The notes below the pieces were generated by a model. The model was not told the DNA's origin. It made no database searches and saw only the letters and a list, made by a program, of their open reading frames with translations. A DNA stretch of 64,000 bases from Haemophilus parahaemolyticus (lineage in GTDB: Bacteria; Pseudomonadota; Gammaproteobacteria; Enterobacterales; Pasteurellaceae): positions 1-64,000 of the forward strand of contig NZ_MUXY01000017.1 of NCBI RefSeq assembly GCF_002015035.1, read 5' to 3'. Shown in pieces: positions 53,143-63,940 of this stretch. The stretch's first letter is position 1. Each line of letters begins with the position of its first letter. The position numbers and the translations under genes were made by a program.

Positions 53143-54372
53143 ATGAACAATCAAACCATTAGTAGACCGAAACAAGCCTTTGTTGGCTTACAAATGCTCT
53201 TTGTCGCTTTCGGTGCTTTAGTGCTAGTTCCGTTAATCACGGGGCTTGATCCAAACACCGCGCTGCTTACTGCAGGTGTCGGTACTCTCCTTTTCCAACT
53301 CTGTACCAAACGTCAAGTACCTATTTTTCTTGCTTCTTCTTTCGCTTTTATCGCTCCAATTCAATACGGTGTGCAAGCGTGGGGGATTGCTGTTACTATG
53401 GGCGGATTAGCTTGTACGGGCTTGGTTTACCTCTGTTTAAGTAGCCTGGTAAAATGGAAAGGGGCTCAAATAATGGACAGAATTTTTCCGCCTGTTGTTG
53501 TTGGTCCTGTTATCATCATCATTGGTTTAGGATTAGCCCCTGTTGCAGTGGATATGGCATTAGGTAAAAATACAAATGGAGCTATTTCACAAGATACTGC
53601 AATGCTTGTCTCAATGGTTACGTTAATCACTACTGTCATTGTTGCCGTCTTTGCTAAAGGTTTGATGAAACTTGTGCCGATTATGTTCGGTATCGTTGTG
53701 GGCTATTTGTTATCTCTTTTTCTAGGTATTGTAGACTTCACTCCTGTGCAAAATGCAGCATGGTTTGATGTGCCGACCATTACTTTCCCAGAATTCCGCT
53801 TAGATGCGATTTTATATTTACTTCCCATTGCGATTGCTCCAGCAGTGGAACATGTGGGTGGTATTATGGCAATCAGCTCTGTAACGGGTAACGACTTTTT
53901 AAAAAAACCAGGTTTACACCGCACATTATTAGGTGATGGCGTAGCAACTACCGCAGCTTCTTTAATTGGTGGCCCACCCAATACGACCTATGCAGAAGTG
54001 ACAGGTGCAGTAATGCTTACTAAAAACTTCAACCCAACGATTATGACTTGGGCGGCTTGTTGGGCAATTGCCATTTCATTCTGCGGTAAAGTGGGGGCGT
54101 TCTTACAAACGATTCCAGGTGTGGTGATGGGAGGTATTATGATGCTTGTATTTGGCTCTATCGCAGCAGTGGGAATGAGCACGCTCATTAAAGCCAAAGT
54201 AGATATGGGCGAAGCTCGTAACCTTGTCATTGTTTCAGTCGTGATGACCTTTGGTATTGGTGGTATGCTTATCAATGTAGGCGAATTTTCACTTAAAGGC
54301 ATCAGCCTTTGTGCAATTGCCGCGATTCTAATGAATTTAGTACTGCCTAGAGTTAAAAACACCGAAGCATAA
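53143..54372 (+). CDS. uraA: Uracil/xanthine-type permease (NCS2 family)
   Basis: This is a proton-coupled nucleobase transporter of the inner membrane with about 14 hydrophobic segments. Family features include the VGLQMLFVAFGALVLVPLITG N-terminus, PPVVVGPVIIIIGLGLAP, the substrate-binding AIAPAVEHVGGIMAIS segment (about residue 235) and GGPPNTTYAEVTGAV. 409 residues. Uracil is the likely substrate by similarity to UraA. A terminator follows and upp is not adjacent. Confidence 0.92.
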   Translation: MNNQTISRPKQAFVGLQMLFVAFGALVLVPLITGLDPNTALLTAGVGTLLFQLCTKRQVPIFLASSFAFIAPIQYGVQAWGIAVTMGGLACTGLVYLCLSSLVKWKGAQIMDRIFPPVVVGPVIIIIGLGLAPVAVDMALGKNTNGAISQDTAMLVSMVTLITTVIVAVFAKGLMKLVPIMFGIVVGYLLSLFLGIVDFTPVQNAAWFDVPTITFPEFRLDAILYLLPIAIAPAVEHVGGIMAISSVTGNDFLKKPGLHRTLLGDGVATTAASLIGGPPNTTYAEVTGAVMLTKNFNPTIMTWAACWAIAISFCGKVGAFLQTIPGVVMGGIMMLVFGSIAAVGMSTLIKAKVDMGEARNLVIVSVVMTFGIGGMLINVGEFSLKGISLCAIAAILMNLVLPRVKNTEA

Positions 54373-54388
54373 TTTTCTTTAACTGATC

Positions 54389-54425
54389 AAAACCTGATTA
54401 AGCAATGCTTGATCAGGTTTTCTTG
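54389..54425 (+). terminator. uraA terminator
   Basis: Outer arms AAAACCTGAT/ATCAGGTTTT enclose an inner AAGC/GCTT stem; a T-rich tail (TCTTGTTTTT) follows. Confidence 0.88.
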
Positions 54426-54496
54426 TTTTTAAGATGCGATTTTGCTTCATATCACGTAAAATAACCGTATTACTCAATATGAATAGGAATGAAAAG

Positions 54497-55261
54497 ATGC
54501 CAACATTAAGTGTTGCAATGATTGTAAAGAATGAAGCTCAGGATTTAGCTGCTTGTCTTGAAACAGTAAAAGATTGGGTAAATGAAATTGTCATTTTAGA
54601 TAGCGGCAGCACCGATGAAACCTTACAAATTGCTGAGCGATTTGATGCGAAAGTTTACATTAACACAGATTGGCAGGGCTTTGGCAAGCAACGCCAATTA
54701 GCACAACAATATGTGACCAGTGATTATGTATTATGGCTTGATGCTGATGAGCGAGTAACACCAGAGCTGAAGCAAAGTATTTTACAAGCGGTCGAAAATA
54801 ATGAACAAAATACAGTTTATCAAGTAAGCCGTTTAAGTGAAGTTTTTGGTCGTCAAATCACACATTCAGGCTGGTATCCTGATTATGTTGTGCGTTTATA
54901 TCGTCAAGATTTTGCACAATATGGTGATGAATTAGTGCATGAGAAGGTGCATTATCCTAAAAATGCACAAGTTAAGAAACTTAAAGGGGACTTATTACAT
55001 TTTACCTATAAGGATATTCACCATTACTTAGTAAAATCAGCGAGTTATGCTAAAGCCTGGGCAATTCAGCGAGCTAATACAGGGAAAAAGGCATCTTTAA
55101 TGGATGGAGTTACTCACGCATTAGGCTGTTTTGTAAAAATGTATTTATTGAAAGCCGGATTTCTAGATGGTAAACAAGGATTTTTGCTTGCTATATTATC
55201 TGCACACTCTACATTTGTGAAATATGCAGATTTATGGAATAGAACGAGAAATAATGATTAA
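54497..55261 (+). CDS. Family 2 glycosyltransferase, LPS inner-core type (LgtF/WaaE-like)
   Basis: A GT2-type enzyme that likely adds glucose to heptose I of the LPS inner core, by similarity to H. influenzae LgtF and WaaE. The nucleotide-sugar motifs are [13 protein letters not shown] (N-terminus), DSGSTDET and the metal-binding LWLDADERV (DAD, about residue 83). [13 protein letters not shown] and the membrane-associated C-terminal segment are typical. I start at ATG 54497 ([15 protein letters not shown], 254 residues) after an AGGAATG site. It fits with hldE, which supplies heptose. Confidence 0.85.
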   Translation: MPTLSVAMIVKNEAQDLAACLETVKDWVNEIVILDSGSTDETLQIAERFDAKVYINTDWQGFGKQRQLAQQYVTSDYVLWLDADERVTPELKQSILQAVENNEQNTVYQVSRLSEVFGRQITHSGWYPDYVVRLYRQDFAQYGDELVHEKVHYPKNAQVKKLKGDLLHFTYKDIHHYLVKSASYAKAWAIQRANTGKKASLMDGVTHALGCFVKMYLLKAGFLDGKQGFLLAILSAHSTFVKYADLWNRTRNND

Positions 55262-55284
55262 GAGTACCAAATTATTTTACATTG

Positions 55285-55310
55285 TTGTGTGAATCGTAAG
55301 GTTCACGCAC
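55285..55310. repeat. TGTGTGAA-type hairpin element
   Basis: A TTGTGTGAA...TTCACGCAC hairpin near the end of the glycosyltransferase gene, sharing its pattern with sequences at 23485 and 62229-62325. A CAAAAATCATTTTGTACA segment near 55358 matches one upstream of the adhesin. Confidence 0.5.
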
Positions 55311-55399
55311 CTATTTCGAATAGAATAAATTGGTAAAGTCATTTTAATATCCTCATCAGTGCAAAAATCATTTTGTACAACTGCTATATAATACTAGCA

Positions 55400-55630
55400 T
55401 TATTTGCTTAATGTGACGGGCAATATCAATGTATCAAAAACAAAACTCAATGGTAAATCAAGCACCGCTAAAACGCCTAACACTCCCCCCTCTTGAATAA
55501 CGTTAAAATCATTTCTGACTCCACCATAGGCAGTATAATCTCCTTTGCCTAAATTAATTATTGTGCCACAAGCGGTTAAATTTACTAAAAGGATCGCTAA
55601 ACCGCTATATTTGATTAAGTTATTTTTCAT
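55400..55630 (-). CDS. Small YceK/YidQ-family lipoprotein
   Basis: A 76-residue protein with a lipoprotein signal: lipobox LTAC with the acylated Cys at residue 21. The mature part GTIINLGKGDYTAYGGVRNDF and the LAVLDLPLSFVFDTLILPVTL ending are typical of the YceK (DUF1375) family. It is expected in the inner leaflet of the outer membrane; the residue after Cys is Gly. Its function is unknown. It stands alone between the glycosyltransferase gene and pntB. Confidence 0.85.
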   Translation of the reverse strand: MKNNLIKYSGLAILLVNLTACGTIINLGKGDYTAYGGVRNDFNVIQEGGVLGVLAVLDLPLSFVFDTLILPVTLSK

Positions 55631-55702
55631 AAAATTAAGAAATAAAAAAGACTGACATTTGCATTATATCAAAGTCAGTCTTATCTTTTGTTAAATTTAG
55701 AG

Positions 55703-57151
55703 CTAGTTATTCAATGCTCTTAAAATATCGTCTACACGTTCTTTTGCATCGCCGAATAACATTTGGGTATTTTCTTTAAAGAAGAGTGGGTTTTGAACAC
55801 CAGCGTAACCTACCGCCATTGAACGTTTGAATACTACTACATTTTGTGCTTTCCAAACTTCTAATACTGGCATACCTGCGATTGGGCTTGATGGATCGTC
55901 TAATGCCGCTGGGTTTACGGTGTCGTTTGCACCGATAACTAATACAACATCAGTATCTTCGAAATCATCGTTGATTTCGTCCATTTCTAATACCACATCG
56001 TAAGGTACTTTCGCTTCCGCTAATAATACGTTCATATGACCAGGTAAACGACCTGCAACAGGGTGAATACCAAAGCGAACATTCACGCCTTTTTCACGCA
56101 ATTTTGCGGTGATTTCAGCTACAGGGTATTGTGCTTGTGCGACCGCCATACCGTATCCAGGTGTGATGATCACAGAGCTTGCATTTTTAAGCATTTCTGC
56201 CACTTCTTCTGCTGAAGTTTCGCGGTATTCGCCTTGTTCTTCATCGCCTGAACTTGCTTTCACTTCTGTACCGAAGCCACCTGCGATTACGCTGATAAAT
56301 GAGCGGTTCATTGCTTTACACATAATGTAAGAGAGGATTGCACCTGATGAACCTACTAACGCTCCTGTTACGATTAACAAGTCGTTGCTTAGCATAAAGC
56401 CTGCCGCTGCGGCTGCCCAACCTGAGTATGAGTTAAGCATTGACACCACCACTGGCATATCGGCACCACCGATTGATGAGACTAAATGCCAGCCAAATGC
56501 AAGAGCGATTGCTGTCATAATTAACACAGGGAAGATATTATCTGGGCTTTTTAAGAATGACACCATTAAGAAAGCTGAAATCACTAATGCTGCAAGGTTT
56601 AATTTATGTTTGTGCGGAAGATTTAATGCCGCAGAGTTTACTTTGCGACCAAATAATTTACCGCTTAATTTACCAAATGCAACTAATGAGCCAGAGAAGG
56701 TTACTGCACCGATGAAGATCCCTAAGAACACTTCCACGTTGTGAATGTTCGCAAGAGTTGTTTGTTCTGCGTGGAATGCGGCAAGTGCTACTTCATCTAA
56801 ATTAGTCGGTGCAACGGCTTCTACGTGTAAGCCCCAGCTATTGAAGCCCACTAATACCGCGGCTAAACCCACAAAGCTGTGAAGAATTGCCACAAGCTCT
56901 GGCATTTCAGTCATTTCCACTTTAAGGGCCTTTTTTACACCGATGAAACCACCAATTGCCATTGCAATTAAGATCCAAAGTGTACCTTGTGATTGTGGGC
57001 CAAAGATGGTTGCAACTAATGCAATTGCCATACCCACGATACCATACCAACAACCTGCTTTTGCGGTTTCGTGTTTAGAAAGACCAGCTAAGCTCATAAT
57101 AAAGAGGATTGCAGCAATAATGTACGCTGCGGTAACAAATCCAAATGACAT
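55703..57151 (-). CDS. pntB: NAD(P) transhydrogenase subunit beta
   Basis: PntB carries the NADP(H)-binding domain III and part of the membrane domain of the proton-translocating transhydrogenase, which makes NADPH from NADH using the proton gradient. N-terminal membrane helices are followed by the NADP-binding [15 protein letters not shown] segment (about residue 315), with [21 protein letters not shown] and [10 protein letters not shown]. 482 residues. It starts 11 bases after pntA. Confidence 0.97.
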   Translation of the reverse strand: MSFGFVTAAYIIAAILFIMSLAGLSKHETAKAGCWYGIVGMAIALVATIFGPQSQGTLWILIAMAIGGFIGVKKALKVEMTEMPELVAILHSFVGLAAVLVGFNSWGLHVEAVAPTNLDEVALAAFHAEQTTLANIHNVEVFLGIFIGAVTFSGSLVAFGKLSGKLFGRKVNSAALNLPHKHKLNLAALVISAFLMVSFLKSPDNIFPVLIMTAIALAFGWHLVSSIGGADMPVVVSMLNSYSGWAAAAAGFMLSNDLLIVTGALVGSSGAILSYIMCKAMNRSFISVIAGGFGTEVKASSGDEEQGEYRETSAEEVAEMLKNASSVIITPGYGMAVAQAQYPVAEITAKLREKGVNVRFGIHPVAGRLPGHMNVLLAEAKVPYDVVLEMDEINDDFEDTDVVLVIGANDTVNPAALDDPSSPIAGMPVLEVWKAQNVVVFKRSMAVGYAGVQNPLFFKENTQMLFGDAKERVDDILRALNN

Positions 57152-57162
57152 TTTGCTTCTCC

Positions 57163-58701
57163 TTAACCTTTTCTAAACATTGCAAGCATACGTTGCGTCA
57201 CTTTAAAACCACCAAAGATATTGATGCTTGCGACTAAAATCGCGATAAAGGCAAGAATATCAATGAAGAAATTACCCGTTGGTTGGCGAATTTGTAACAC
57301 CGCCCCCACGATGATAATCCCTGAAACCGCATTGGTTACCGCCATTAACGGGGTGTGTAATGCGTGGCTTACGTTCCAAACCACGTAGTAACCTACCACA
57401 CACGCCAATACGAATACGGTAAAGTGTGATAAGAATGCCGCTGGTGCAACAGAAGCTAACCAAAGGAATAAGGCACCAACACCTGCCATCACGCCATATT
57501 TCACGCGTGGATCGGTTGGTTTCTCTTCTTTTTTCTCAACTGGGGTAGCTGCCACTTTTTGTTGCGGTTGAGCTGATACTTGAATTGGTGGTGCTGGCCA
57601 GGTTACTTCGCCTTCGCGAATAACGGTTACGCCACGTAATACCACATCTTCAAAGTTGATGTTGATTTCGCCATCTTTGTTCGGTGCTAATAGTTTTAAT
57701 AAATTGACTAAGTTAGTACCGTAAAGTTGTGAAGATTGGGTCGGTAAACGTGCTGGGAAGTCTGTGTAGCCAATCACTTTCACTTGATTGTCGGTCACAA
57801 CCACTTCACCTGCTTTGGTGTAATCACAGTTACCGCCCGTTGCTGCCGCTAAGTCCACAATCACAGAACCTGGTTTCATTGAATCCACCATTTCTTTCGT
57901 GATTAAACGTGGCGCTGCTTTACCTGGGATTGCTGCGGTCGTAATAATAATATCGACTTCTTTTGCTTGTTCTGCATAAAGTTCCATCGCACGACGGTTG
58001 AACTCTTCTGACATCACTTTCGCATAACCATCGCCTGAACCACCTTCTTCTTCAAAATCAATTTCTAAGAAGTCTGCACCCATTGATTTCACTTGCTCTT
58101 TTACTTCAGGGCGTGAGTCAAACGCACGCACAATCGCCCCTAAGCTATTCGCTGCACCGATTGCCGCCAAGCCAGCAACACCCGCACCAATCACAAGCAC
58201 TTTCGCAGGCGGAACTTTACCCGCTGCCGTAATTTGACCCGTAAAGAAGCTACCAAACGCATTTGCCGCTTCAATTACCGCACGGTAACCTGAAATATTT
58301 GCCATAGAAGAAAGAGCATCTAATGCTTGTGCACGAGAGATACGCGGCACCGCATCCATTGCTAACACATTGATTTTCTTCGCACTTAATTTTTCCATCA
58401 ATTGTGGATTTTGTGCTGGCCAAATAAAGCTCACAAGGGTCGCACCTTCTTTAATAAGGGCAATTTCTTGTTCAGTGGGTGCATTCACTTTAAAAATAAT
58501 GTCTGCATTCCAAATTTCTTGTGTTGTGCCAACAGACGCACCTGCTTTCGCAAAGGCATCATCTTCAAAACTTGCTTTAAAGCCAGCATCGTGTTCAACG
58601 ATCACCTCAAAGCCCAGTTTTTTAATCTGCTCAACGGTTTTCGGTGTTGCAGCAACACGCGTTTCACCATCTAACAGTTCTCTTGGTACACCAATAAGCA
58701 T
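57163..58701 (-). CDS. pntA: NAD(P) transhydrogenase subunit alpha
   Basis: PntA holds the NAD(H)-binding domain I and a few membrane helices. The NAD site is at [20 protein letters not shown] (about residues 170-190), and [20 protein letters not shown] is the typical start. A Lys/Glu/Pro-rich linker precedes the membrane segments near residue 415. 512 residues. It is the first gene of pntAB, divergent from trmJ across 214 bases. Confidence 0.97.
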   Translation of the reverse strand: MLIGVPRELLDGETRVAATPKTVEQIKKLGFEVIVEHDAGFKASFEDDAFAKAGASVGTTQEIWNADIIFKVNAPTEQEIALIKEGATLVSFIWPAQNPQLMEKLSAKKINVLAMDAVPRISRAQALDALSSMANISGYRAVIEAANAFGSFFTGQITAAGKVPPAKVLVIGAGVAGLAAIGAANSLGAIVRAFDSRPEVKEQVKSMGADFLEIDFEEEGGSGDGYAKVMSEEFNRRAMELYAEQAKEVDIIITTAAIPGKAAPRLITKEMVDSMKPGSVIVDLAAATGGNCDYTKAGEVVVTDNQVKVIGYTDFPARLPTQSSQLYGTNLVNLLKLLAPNKDGEININFEDVVLRGVTVIREGEVTWPAPPIQVSAQPQQKVAATPVEKKEEKPTDPRVKYGVMAGVGALFLWLASVAPAAFLSHFTVFVLACVVGYYVVWNVSHALHTPLMAVTNAVSGIIIVGAVLQIRQPTGNFFIDILAFIAILVASINIFGGFKVTQRMLAMFRKG

Positions 58702-58915
58702 AAAGACTCCTGTATTGGATTGGGGTTATAATTTCAGCTACTCTAAAGTAGCCCTATGGTTTTAAAAAAATGCCATAACTCTACCACTAAATTTGTCAAA
58801 TTTGTAAAAAAATTATGCCTATCAATTTAATTATTTGACGGAATCTGTAATTTTATAATGAAAGTGAAATTTGATAGAATAAGCCTCTATAAAAAACGTT
58901 TTAAATAAAATCAAA

Positions 58916-59683
58916 ATGAATATTTTAGACCACATTCAAATTGTTCTTGTCGAAACTTCTCTGCCCGCTAATATTGGCTCTGTAGCTCGTGCAATGAAAA
59001 CCATGGGGCTTAGCCATTTGCGATTGGTTGAGCCAAAACGCCCGCTTGATGAAGATGCCTTTGCCCTTTCAGCAGGAGCAAAAGATCTGCTTGAAAATGC
59101 ACAAACCTTTGCTACTTTTGATGAAGCGGTTGCAGATTGCCAATTAGTTATTGGCACCAGTGCCCGTTTGCGACACTTACAAAGCAGTCTGATCGAGCCG
59201 CGTATTTGTGGCGAATTAGTCGTAAAACGTGCTGAACAAGGCAAAGTCGCCCTTGTTTTCGGGCGTGAACGCGTTGGGCTAACTAACGAAGAATTGCTCA
59301 AATGTCATTATCACTTAAACTTTCCTACCAATCCTGAATATGGTTCGCTCAATTTAGCTATGGCGGTGCAATTAGCGGCTTATGAGGTGAGAATGGCTTA
59401 TCTTAGCAATCAACAAGCGGTCGAAAATACGCAAAACTTTGTAAAATACCGACCGCTTGCAGAAGCCGAAAAAGATTACCCAAACGCCGAAGCATTGGAA
59501 CATTTTTACCAACACACGGAAAGGCTTTATAAAGCGCTTGGTTTTATCCGTAATGATGCAGTGATGCTCAAACTCCGTCGCCTTTATCAACGTGCGGAAT
59601 TAGAAACCAATGAATTGAATTTGTTAAGAGGAATGTTAACCGCTGTGGAATGTAGTCAGAAAGAGAGTAGTAATAATTCCTAA
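58916..59683 (+). CDS. trmJ: tRNA (cytidine/uridine-2'-O-)-methyltransferase TrmJ
   Basis: TrmJ is a SPOUT-fold enzyme that methylates position 32 of several tRNAs. The knotted SAM-binding region shows VFGRERVGLTNEEL and LNLAMAVQLAAYEV, with IVLVETSLPANIGSVARAM at the N-terminus. 255 residues. An inverted pair of USS cores lies inside the coding sequence (59415-59462), encoding QQAVENTQNFVKYRPLAE. A terminator follows. Confidence 0.95.
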   Translation: MNILDHIQIVLVETSLPANIGSVARAMKTMGLSHLRLVEPKRPLDEDAFALSAGAKDLLENAQTFATFDEAVADCQLVIGTSARLRHLQSSLIEPRICGELVVKRAEQGKVALVFGRERVGLTNEELLKCHYHLNFPTNPEYGSLNLAMAVQLAAYEVRMAYLSNQQAVENTQNFVKYRPLAEAEKDYPNAEALEHFYQHTERLYKALGFIRNDAVMLKLRRLYQRAELETNELNLLRGMLTAVECSQKESSNNS

Positions 59684-59711
59684 AAAATTAGCCCTAGATA
59701 GGGCTAATTTT
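59684..59711. terminator. Bidirectional terminator between trmJ and glgP
   Basis: An 11-bp stem AAAATTAGCCC/GGGCTAATTTT encloses a TAGATA loop, with A/T tails on both sides, between convergent genes. Confidence 0.9.
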
Positions 59712-59727
59712 GAGAATGAAAAAAGTG

Positions 59728-62190
59728 TTATTTCGCTTGGATAGATGATATTTTCCAAATTCTTTCCGCATACTCTTTAATCGTACGGTCAGATGAGAAG
59801 AAGCCCATATTCACGATATTTTGGATGGTACTTTCAATCCATTGGTCGCGTTGTTTGTATTTTTCATCTACGGCTTTTTGAGTTTCTACATAACTGCGGA
59901 AATCAGCGAAAGCTTGATAATAATCGTGGTATTGCAAGCCTTGTAATAGTTGATGATAACGTTGAGGATCTTCTGGTGAGAATTTACCTTCAATAATTTG
60001 ATCCACAACTGTGCGTAATTGAGCATCATTTTGATAGTATTCAAATGAACGATAGCCGTCGCGACGAAGTTGTTCCACTTGCTCTACTGTATTACCGAAG
60101 ATGAAAATGTGATTTTCGCCCACGTTTTCTAAGATTTCCACGTTTGCACCATCAAGTGTACCAAGTGTCAATGCACCATTTAAGGCAAACTTCATATTAC
60201 TGGTGCCAGAAGCCTCTGTACCTGCAAGTGAAATTTGCTCTGAAATATCTGCTGCAGGAATAATCAACTGAGCAAGGCTCACGCTGTAATTTGGAATAAA
60301 CACTACTTTCAAGCGACCTTTCAAACGTTCATCGTTGTTGATTACATTTGCTACATCATTGATTAAGTGAATGGTTTGTTTCGCAGTATAATAAGCCGAA
60401 GCCGCTTTACCAGCTAAAATAAATACGCGAGGTTGCCAATCTTTTTCAGGGTTGGCAAGCATTTCATTGTAGCGAGCGATAATATGCAACACGTTTAACA
60501 TTTGTCGTTTATATTCGTGAATACGTTTTACTTGCACGTCAAATAAAGCGTGCGGGTTAAGCTCTACCCCTAACTCGCGTTTTACGTACTCCGCTAATTT
60601 TACTTTGTTGGCAAATTTAATATCAGCGACAGCCTCTTTAAATGCTTTTTCTTGTGCGAACGGTTTGAGTTTTGCGATTTGGCTTAAATCACAACGCCAT
60701 TCTGAGCCGATATATTTATCAAACAATGCGGCTAATTGTGGATTCGCCACGGCTAGCCAGCGACGCGGTGTGATACCGTTTGTTACGTTGGTAAAGCGTT
60801 CTGGGAAAATGCGAGCAAAATCTGCAAAGGTTGAAGTTACCATTAAATCAGAGTGGATTTCGGCAACCCCGTTAATTTTGTGTGAACCTACCACGGATAG
60901 CCAGCCCATACGCACTTTGCGTTGGTAGCCTTCTTCGATAAGAGAAACGCGACGGATAAAATCGTTGTCAGTCGTCACATAAGTGCGGACATATTCTAAG
61001 AAGTGATCGTTAATTTCAAAAATCATCTGTAAATGACGCGGTAAGATTTTCGCCATCATTTCCACTGGCCAAGTTTCTAACGCTTCTGACATCAGTGTAT
61101 GGCAAGTATAAGAGAAAATGTTACGCGTCATCTCCCACGCTTTTTTCCACTCGAAACCTTCATCGTCCACTAAAATACGCATTAATTCAGGAATCGCTAA
61201 AGCTGGGTGGGTATCGTTTAGGTGGATCGCCACTTTATCCGCCAAGTTTTCAAGGCTATCGTGGGTGCGTTTGTGACGGCGTAAAATATCTTGAAGTGAT
61301 GCAGAGACTAAGAAATACTCTTGACGTAAACGCAATTCGCGGCCATTCCACGTAGAATCATCAGGGTAAAGCACGCGAGATAAGTTTTTATTTGCGGAGT
61401 GCTCTTCTAATGCGGCTAAATGTTCGCCACGGTTGAAGTCGGCAAGGTTAAACACTTCGCCTGCGTGTGCCGACCATAAGCGTAATGTTGCTGCAGAATT
61501 ATTTTGATAACCTGGAATCATTTGGTCGTAAGCAAGTGCGGTCACTTTTTCAGTATCTTGCCAAATACATTTTTTGCCTTCAAAGTGAATATTACCGCCA
61601 AATTCTATAGTAAAACGTTTTGATGGACGGATAAATTCCCAAGGTGCCCCTTTTTCAAGCCACGCATCTGGGCGTTCTACTTGCTGACCATTTTCAATTT
61701 TTTGGCGGAACATACCATATTCATAACGAATACCATAGCCCATACCTGGTAAACCAAGGGTCGCAATAGAATCCATAAAACAAGCGGCTAAACGACCTAA
61801 ACCGCCATTACCCAAGCCAGGATCAACTTCTTTTTCTAAAACTTCTTCTAAATCGACATTTAATTCAGACAAGGCTTCTTGTGCTAATCCATAAATACCT
61901 TCTGCAATCATGGCATTAGAAAGCGTACGTCCGATTAAAAATTCCATTGAAAGGTAGTAAACACGGCGAGAATCTTCTGCTCGAGCTTGGCGAGCAGTGG
62001 TAATCCAACCTTCGGTAACCAAATCACGCACAGCGTGGAGAGTTGCATTGAGCCAATCGCGTTGGCTGGCTTCACGTGGAGAGCGACCGATTAAGAAAAT
62101 GAGTTTGTAAACGATTGATTTTTTAATCGCTTCAACGGTCATTTCAGGACGATTATATTGGAATGGAGAATCAAAGTTATCCATTATCAT
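59728..62190 (-). CDS. glgP: Glycogen phosphorylase
   Basis: GlgP releases glucose-1-phosphate from glycogen or maltodextrin. The PLP-binding lysine is in [16 protein letters not shown] near residue 665, and [17 protein letters not shown] and the other catalytic blocks are intact. 820 residues. It follows glgA on the same strand after a 246-base gap with a USS-pair terminator, so it may have its own promoter. Start is one of two close Met codons (MIMDNF). Confidence 0.97.
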   Translation of the reverse strand: MIMDNFDSPFQYNRPEMTVEAIKKSIVYKLIFLIGRSPREASQRDWLNATLHAVRDLVTEGWITTARQARAEDSRRVYYLSMEFLIGRTLSNAMIAEGIYGLAQEALSELNVDLEEVLEKEVDPGLGNGGLGRLAACFMDSIATLGLPGMGYGIRYEYGMFRQKIENGQQVERPDAWLEKGAPWEFIRPSKRFTIEFGGNIHFEGKKCIWQDTEKVTALAYDQMIPGYQNNSAATLRLWSAHAGEVFNLADFNRGEHLAALEEHSANKNLSRVLYPDDSTWNGRELRLRQEYFLVSASLQDILRRHKRTHDSLENLADKVAIHLNDTHPALAIPELMRILVDDEGFEWKKAWEMTRNIFSYTCHTLMSEALETWPVEMMAKILPRHLQMIFEINDHFLEYVRTYVTTDNDFIRRVSLIEEGYQRKVRMGWLSVVGSHKINGVAEIHSDLMVTSTFADFARIFPERFTNVTNGITPRRWLAVANPQLAALFDKYIGSEWRCDLSQIAKLKPFAQEKAFKEAVADIKFANKVKLAEYVKRELGVELNPHALFDVQVKRIHEYKRQMLNVLHIIARYNEMLANPEKDWQPRVFILAGKAASAYYTAKQTIHLINDVANVINNDERLKGRLKVVFIPNYSVSLAQLIIPAADISEQISLAGTEASGTSNMKFALNGALTLGTLDGANVEILENVGENHIFIFGNTVEQVEQLRRDGYRSFEYYQNDAQLRTVVDQIIEGKFSPEDPQRYHQLLQGLQYHDYYQAFADFRSYVETQKAVDEKYKQRDQWIESTIQNIVNMGFFSSDRTIKEYAERIWKISSIQAK

Positions 62191-62228
62191 AGGTAAAACC
62201 TCTATTAGAATGCTAAGAAATGATTAAC

Positions 62229-62325
62229 GTAGGGTGTATGAATTTGCAAAATTCACGCACGTTTGCAAAAATCAATCAAAATTTGACCGCTCTTTGAGTG
62301 CGTGAATGTTGTTCACACAGCCTAC
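62229..62325. repeat. GTAGGGTGTATGAA...TTCACACAGCCTAC inverted-repeat element
   Basis: The ends (62229-62242 and 62312-62325) are imperfect inverted copies of each other, with a second pair of TTCACGCAC/GTGCGTGAA arms inside. The centre has a half USS (GACCGCT). It has no coding capacity and resembles a short non-autonomous element of about 97 bases. Confidence 0.6.
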
Positions 62326-62369
62326 AAAAGTAGTTCGAATTTTATGCTTATCTTTGTAAAAAACAAGCC

Positions 62370-62414
62370 CAATCACACCGCTTGCAAAAGATTCTTTCAC
62401 AAGCGGTGTGATTG
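62370..62414 (-). terminator. glgA terminator formed by an inverted USS pair
   Basis: A perfect 15-bp stem CAATCACACCGCTTG/CAAGCGGTGTGATTG encloses a 15-base loop, 23 bases past the glgA stop. Both arms carry the uptake-signal core. No strong T-run follows on the minus strand. Confidence 0.75.
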
Positions 62415-62436
62415 TTAAGAAAGTTTACGAATAAAA

Positions 62437-63867
62437 CTACAAGCGTTCATAAAGCGTTCTATATTGCTCTGCAGCTTTACGCCAGCTGAAGTCTTGTTCC
62501 ATTGCGTCCGTGCGTATCATTGACCAAGCTCTAGGTTTCTTCCAAATTGAAAATGCGTGCTGAAGGGTGCGGCGTAAATCATCTGCCGTTGCCTGTTTAA
62601 ACACAAAACCTGTTGCGGTGCGAGCTTTAATACTTTCTGAGGTGCTATCCACCACCGTATCCGCCAAACCACCCGTTTTACGAACAAGTGGCAGTGTGCC
62701 ATATTGCAAACCATAAAGTTGTGTTAAGCCACAAGGCTCAAAACGACTTGGCACTAAAATCACATCGCCACCTGCCACCATTAAATGCGAAAGGGCTTCA
62801 TCATAGCCGATTTTTACCGCAATATTGTCAGGATATTGTACTGCAAGCTCACGAATACCTTGTTCCAAGTGTGGTGCACCAGAGCCCAAAATCATCAACT
62901 GCCCGCCCTGTTTAACAATTTCGTCTGCACTTTCGATTAATAAATCGACACCTTTTTGCTCGGTTAAACGGGTAACCATCACAAAAGCTAACGCGTTTTC
63001 ATCTTGTGGCAAATTGAAATACGCCTGCAGTTCGGCTTTATTTTTCTTTTTGCCTGCCATATATTTCAGTTTGTAATGGTGCGGAATGTATTGATCCACG
63101 TTCGGATGCCAAATATTTTCGTCCACGCCATTTAAAATCCCCACCAAACGACCTTGAGCTTTTAAGCCAGAAAGCAAGCCTTGCAAACCATAGGCAAATT
63201 CTGGTGTCGTGATTTCTTCTGCATAAGTTGGGCTCACCGCCGTGCTTGCATCAGAATAGAACAAGCCTGATTTTAAATAAGAAATTTGTCCGAATAACTC
63301 CAAACCGTCCACATTAAACATGCCCGCAGGCAAACCAATTTCGTATAAATGATGATAAGAAAACTGCCCTTGATACGCCAAGTTATGAATAGTGAACACC
63401 GATTTTGCTGGACGACCTTTATTGAACAGATACGCTGCACATAAGCCCGCGTGCCAATCGTGAGCATGTACCACTTCTGCTCGCCACCAGCTATCTAAAC
63501 CTGTGGCTAATTCTGCCCCCACCCAACCGAGCAAAGCAAAACGTTTGTAATTGTCGCCGTAGTCATTGTAATAGGCATCGTGATAAGGATTGCCCTCGCG
63601 ACCATATAAGTGCGGTGCGTCAATCAAATAGATCCCGACACCATTATATTCTCCATAACGCAACTCCACGTGCCCAGCGAAGTTATCAAATTCGGCAACC
63701 ACTTGGGTATGCGGAATACCTGCTGTAATTGCAGGATAAGCTGGCAATAAAACGCGAGCATCCAGCCCGATTTGGTTCTGTGCTTGGGGTAATGCCCCTA
63801 AAACATCGGCAAGCCCGCCTGTTTTTAAGAGCGGATAGAGTTCCGAGCAAACGTGTAGTATTTTCAT
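62437..63867 (-). CDS. glgA: Glycogen synthase (ADP-glucose type)
   Basis: GlgA extends alpha-1,4-glucan chains from ADP-glucose. The N-terminal KTGGLADVLGALP (about residues 16-28) binds ADP-glucose, and the C-terminal SRFEPCGLTQLYGLQYGTLP block (about residue 375) is the GT5 signature. 476 residues. It is transcribed towards glgP; the glgC gene that makes ADP-glucose is expected beyond the window edge but is not visible. Confidence 0.97.
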   Translation of the reverse strand: MKILHVCSELYPLLKTGGLADVLGALPQAQNQIGLDARVLLPAYPAITAGIPHTQVVAEFDNFAGHVELRYGEYNGVGIYLIDAPHLYGREGNPYHDAYYNDYGDNYKRFALLGWVGAELATGLDSWWRAEVVHAHDWHAGLCAAYLFNKGRPAKSVFTIHNLAYQGQFSYHHLYEIGLPAGMFNVDGLELFGQISYLKSGLFYSDASTAVSPTYAEEITTPEFAYGLQGLLSGLKAQGRLVGILNGVDENIWHPNVDQYIPHHYKLKYMAGKKKNKAELQAYFNLPQDENALAFVMVTRLTEQKGVDLLIESADEIVKQGGQLMILGSGAPHLEQGIRELAVQYPDNIAVKIGYDEALSHLMVAGGDVILVPSRFEPCGLTQLYGLQYGTLPLVRKTGGLADTVVDSTSESIKARTATGFVFKQATADDLRRTLQHAFSIWKKPRAWSMIRTDAMEQDFSWRKAAEQYRTLYERL

Positions 63868-63910
63868 TGAGTTTTTTATTTTCCCTATAAATATGAATAA
63901 CGCTCGATCA

Positions 63911-63940
63911 GCCCCCCTCTTTAGAAAAGAGGGGCTGGGG
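63911..63940. repeat. CCCCTCTTT-type hairpin upstream of glgA
   Basis: A perfect 9-bp stem CCCCTCTTT/AAAGAGGGG with an AGA loop, related to the hairpins at 22974 and 32740. The rest of the window end (63941-64000) shows no gene. Confidence 0.65.
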
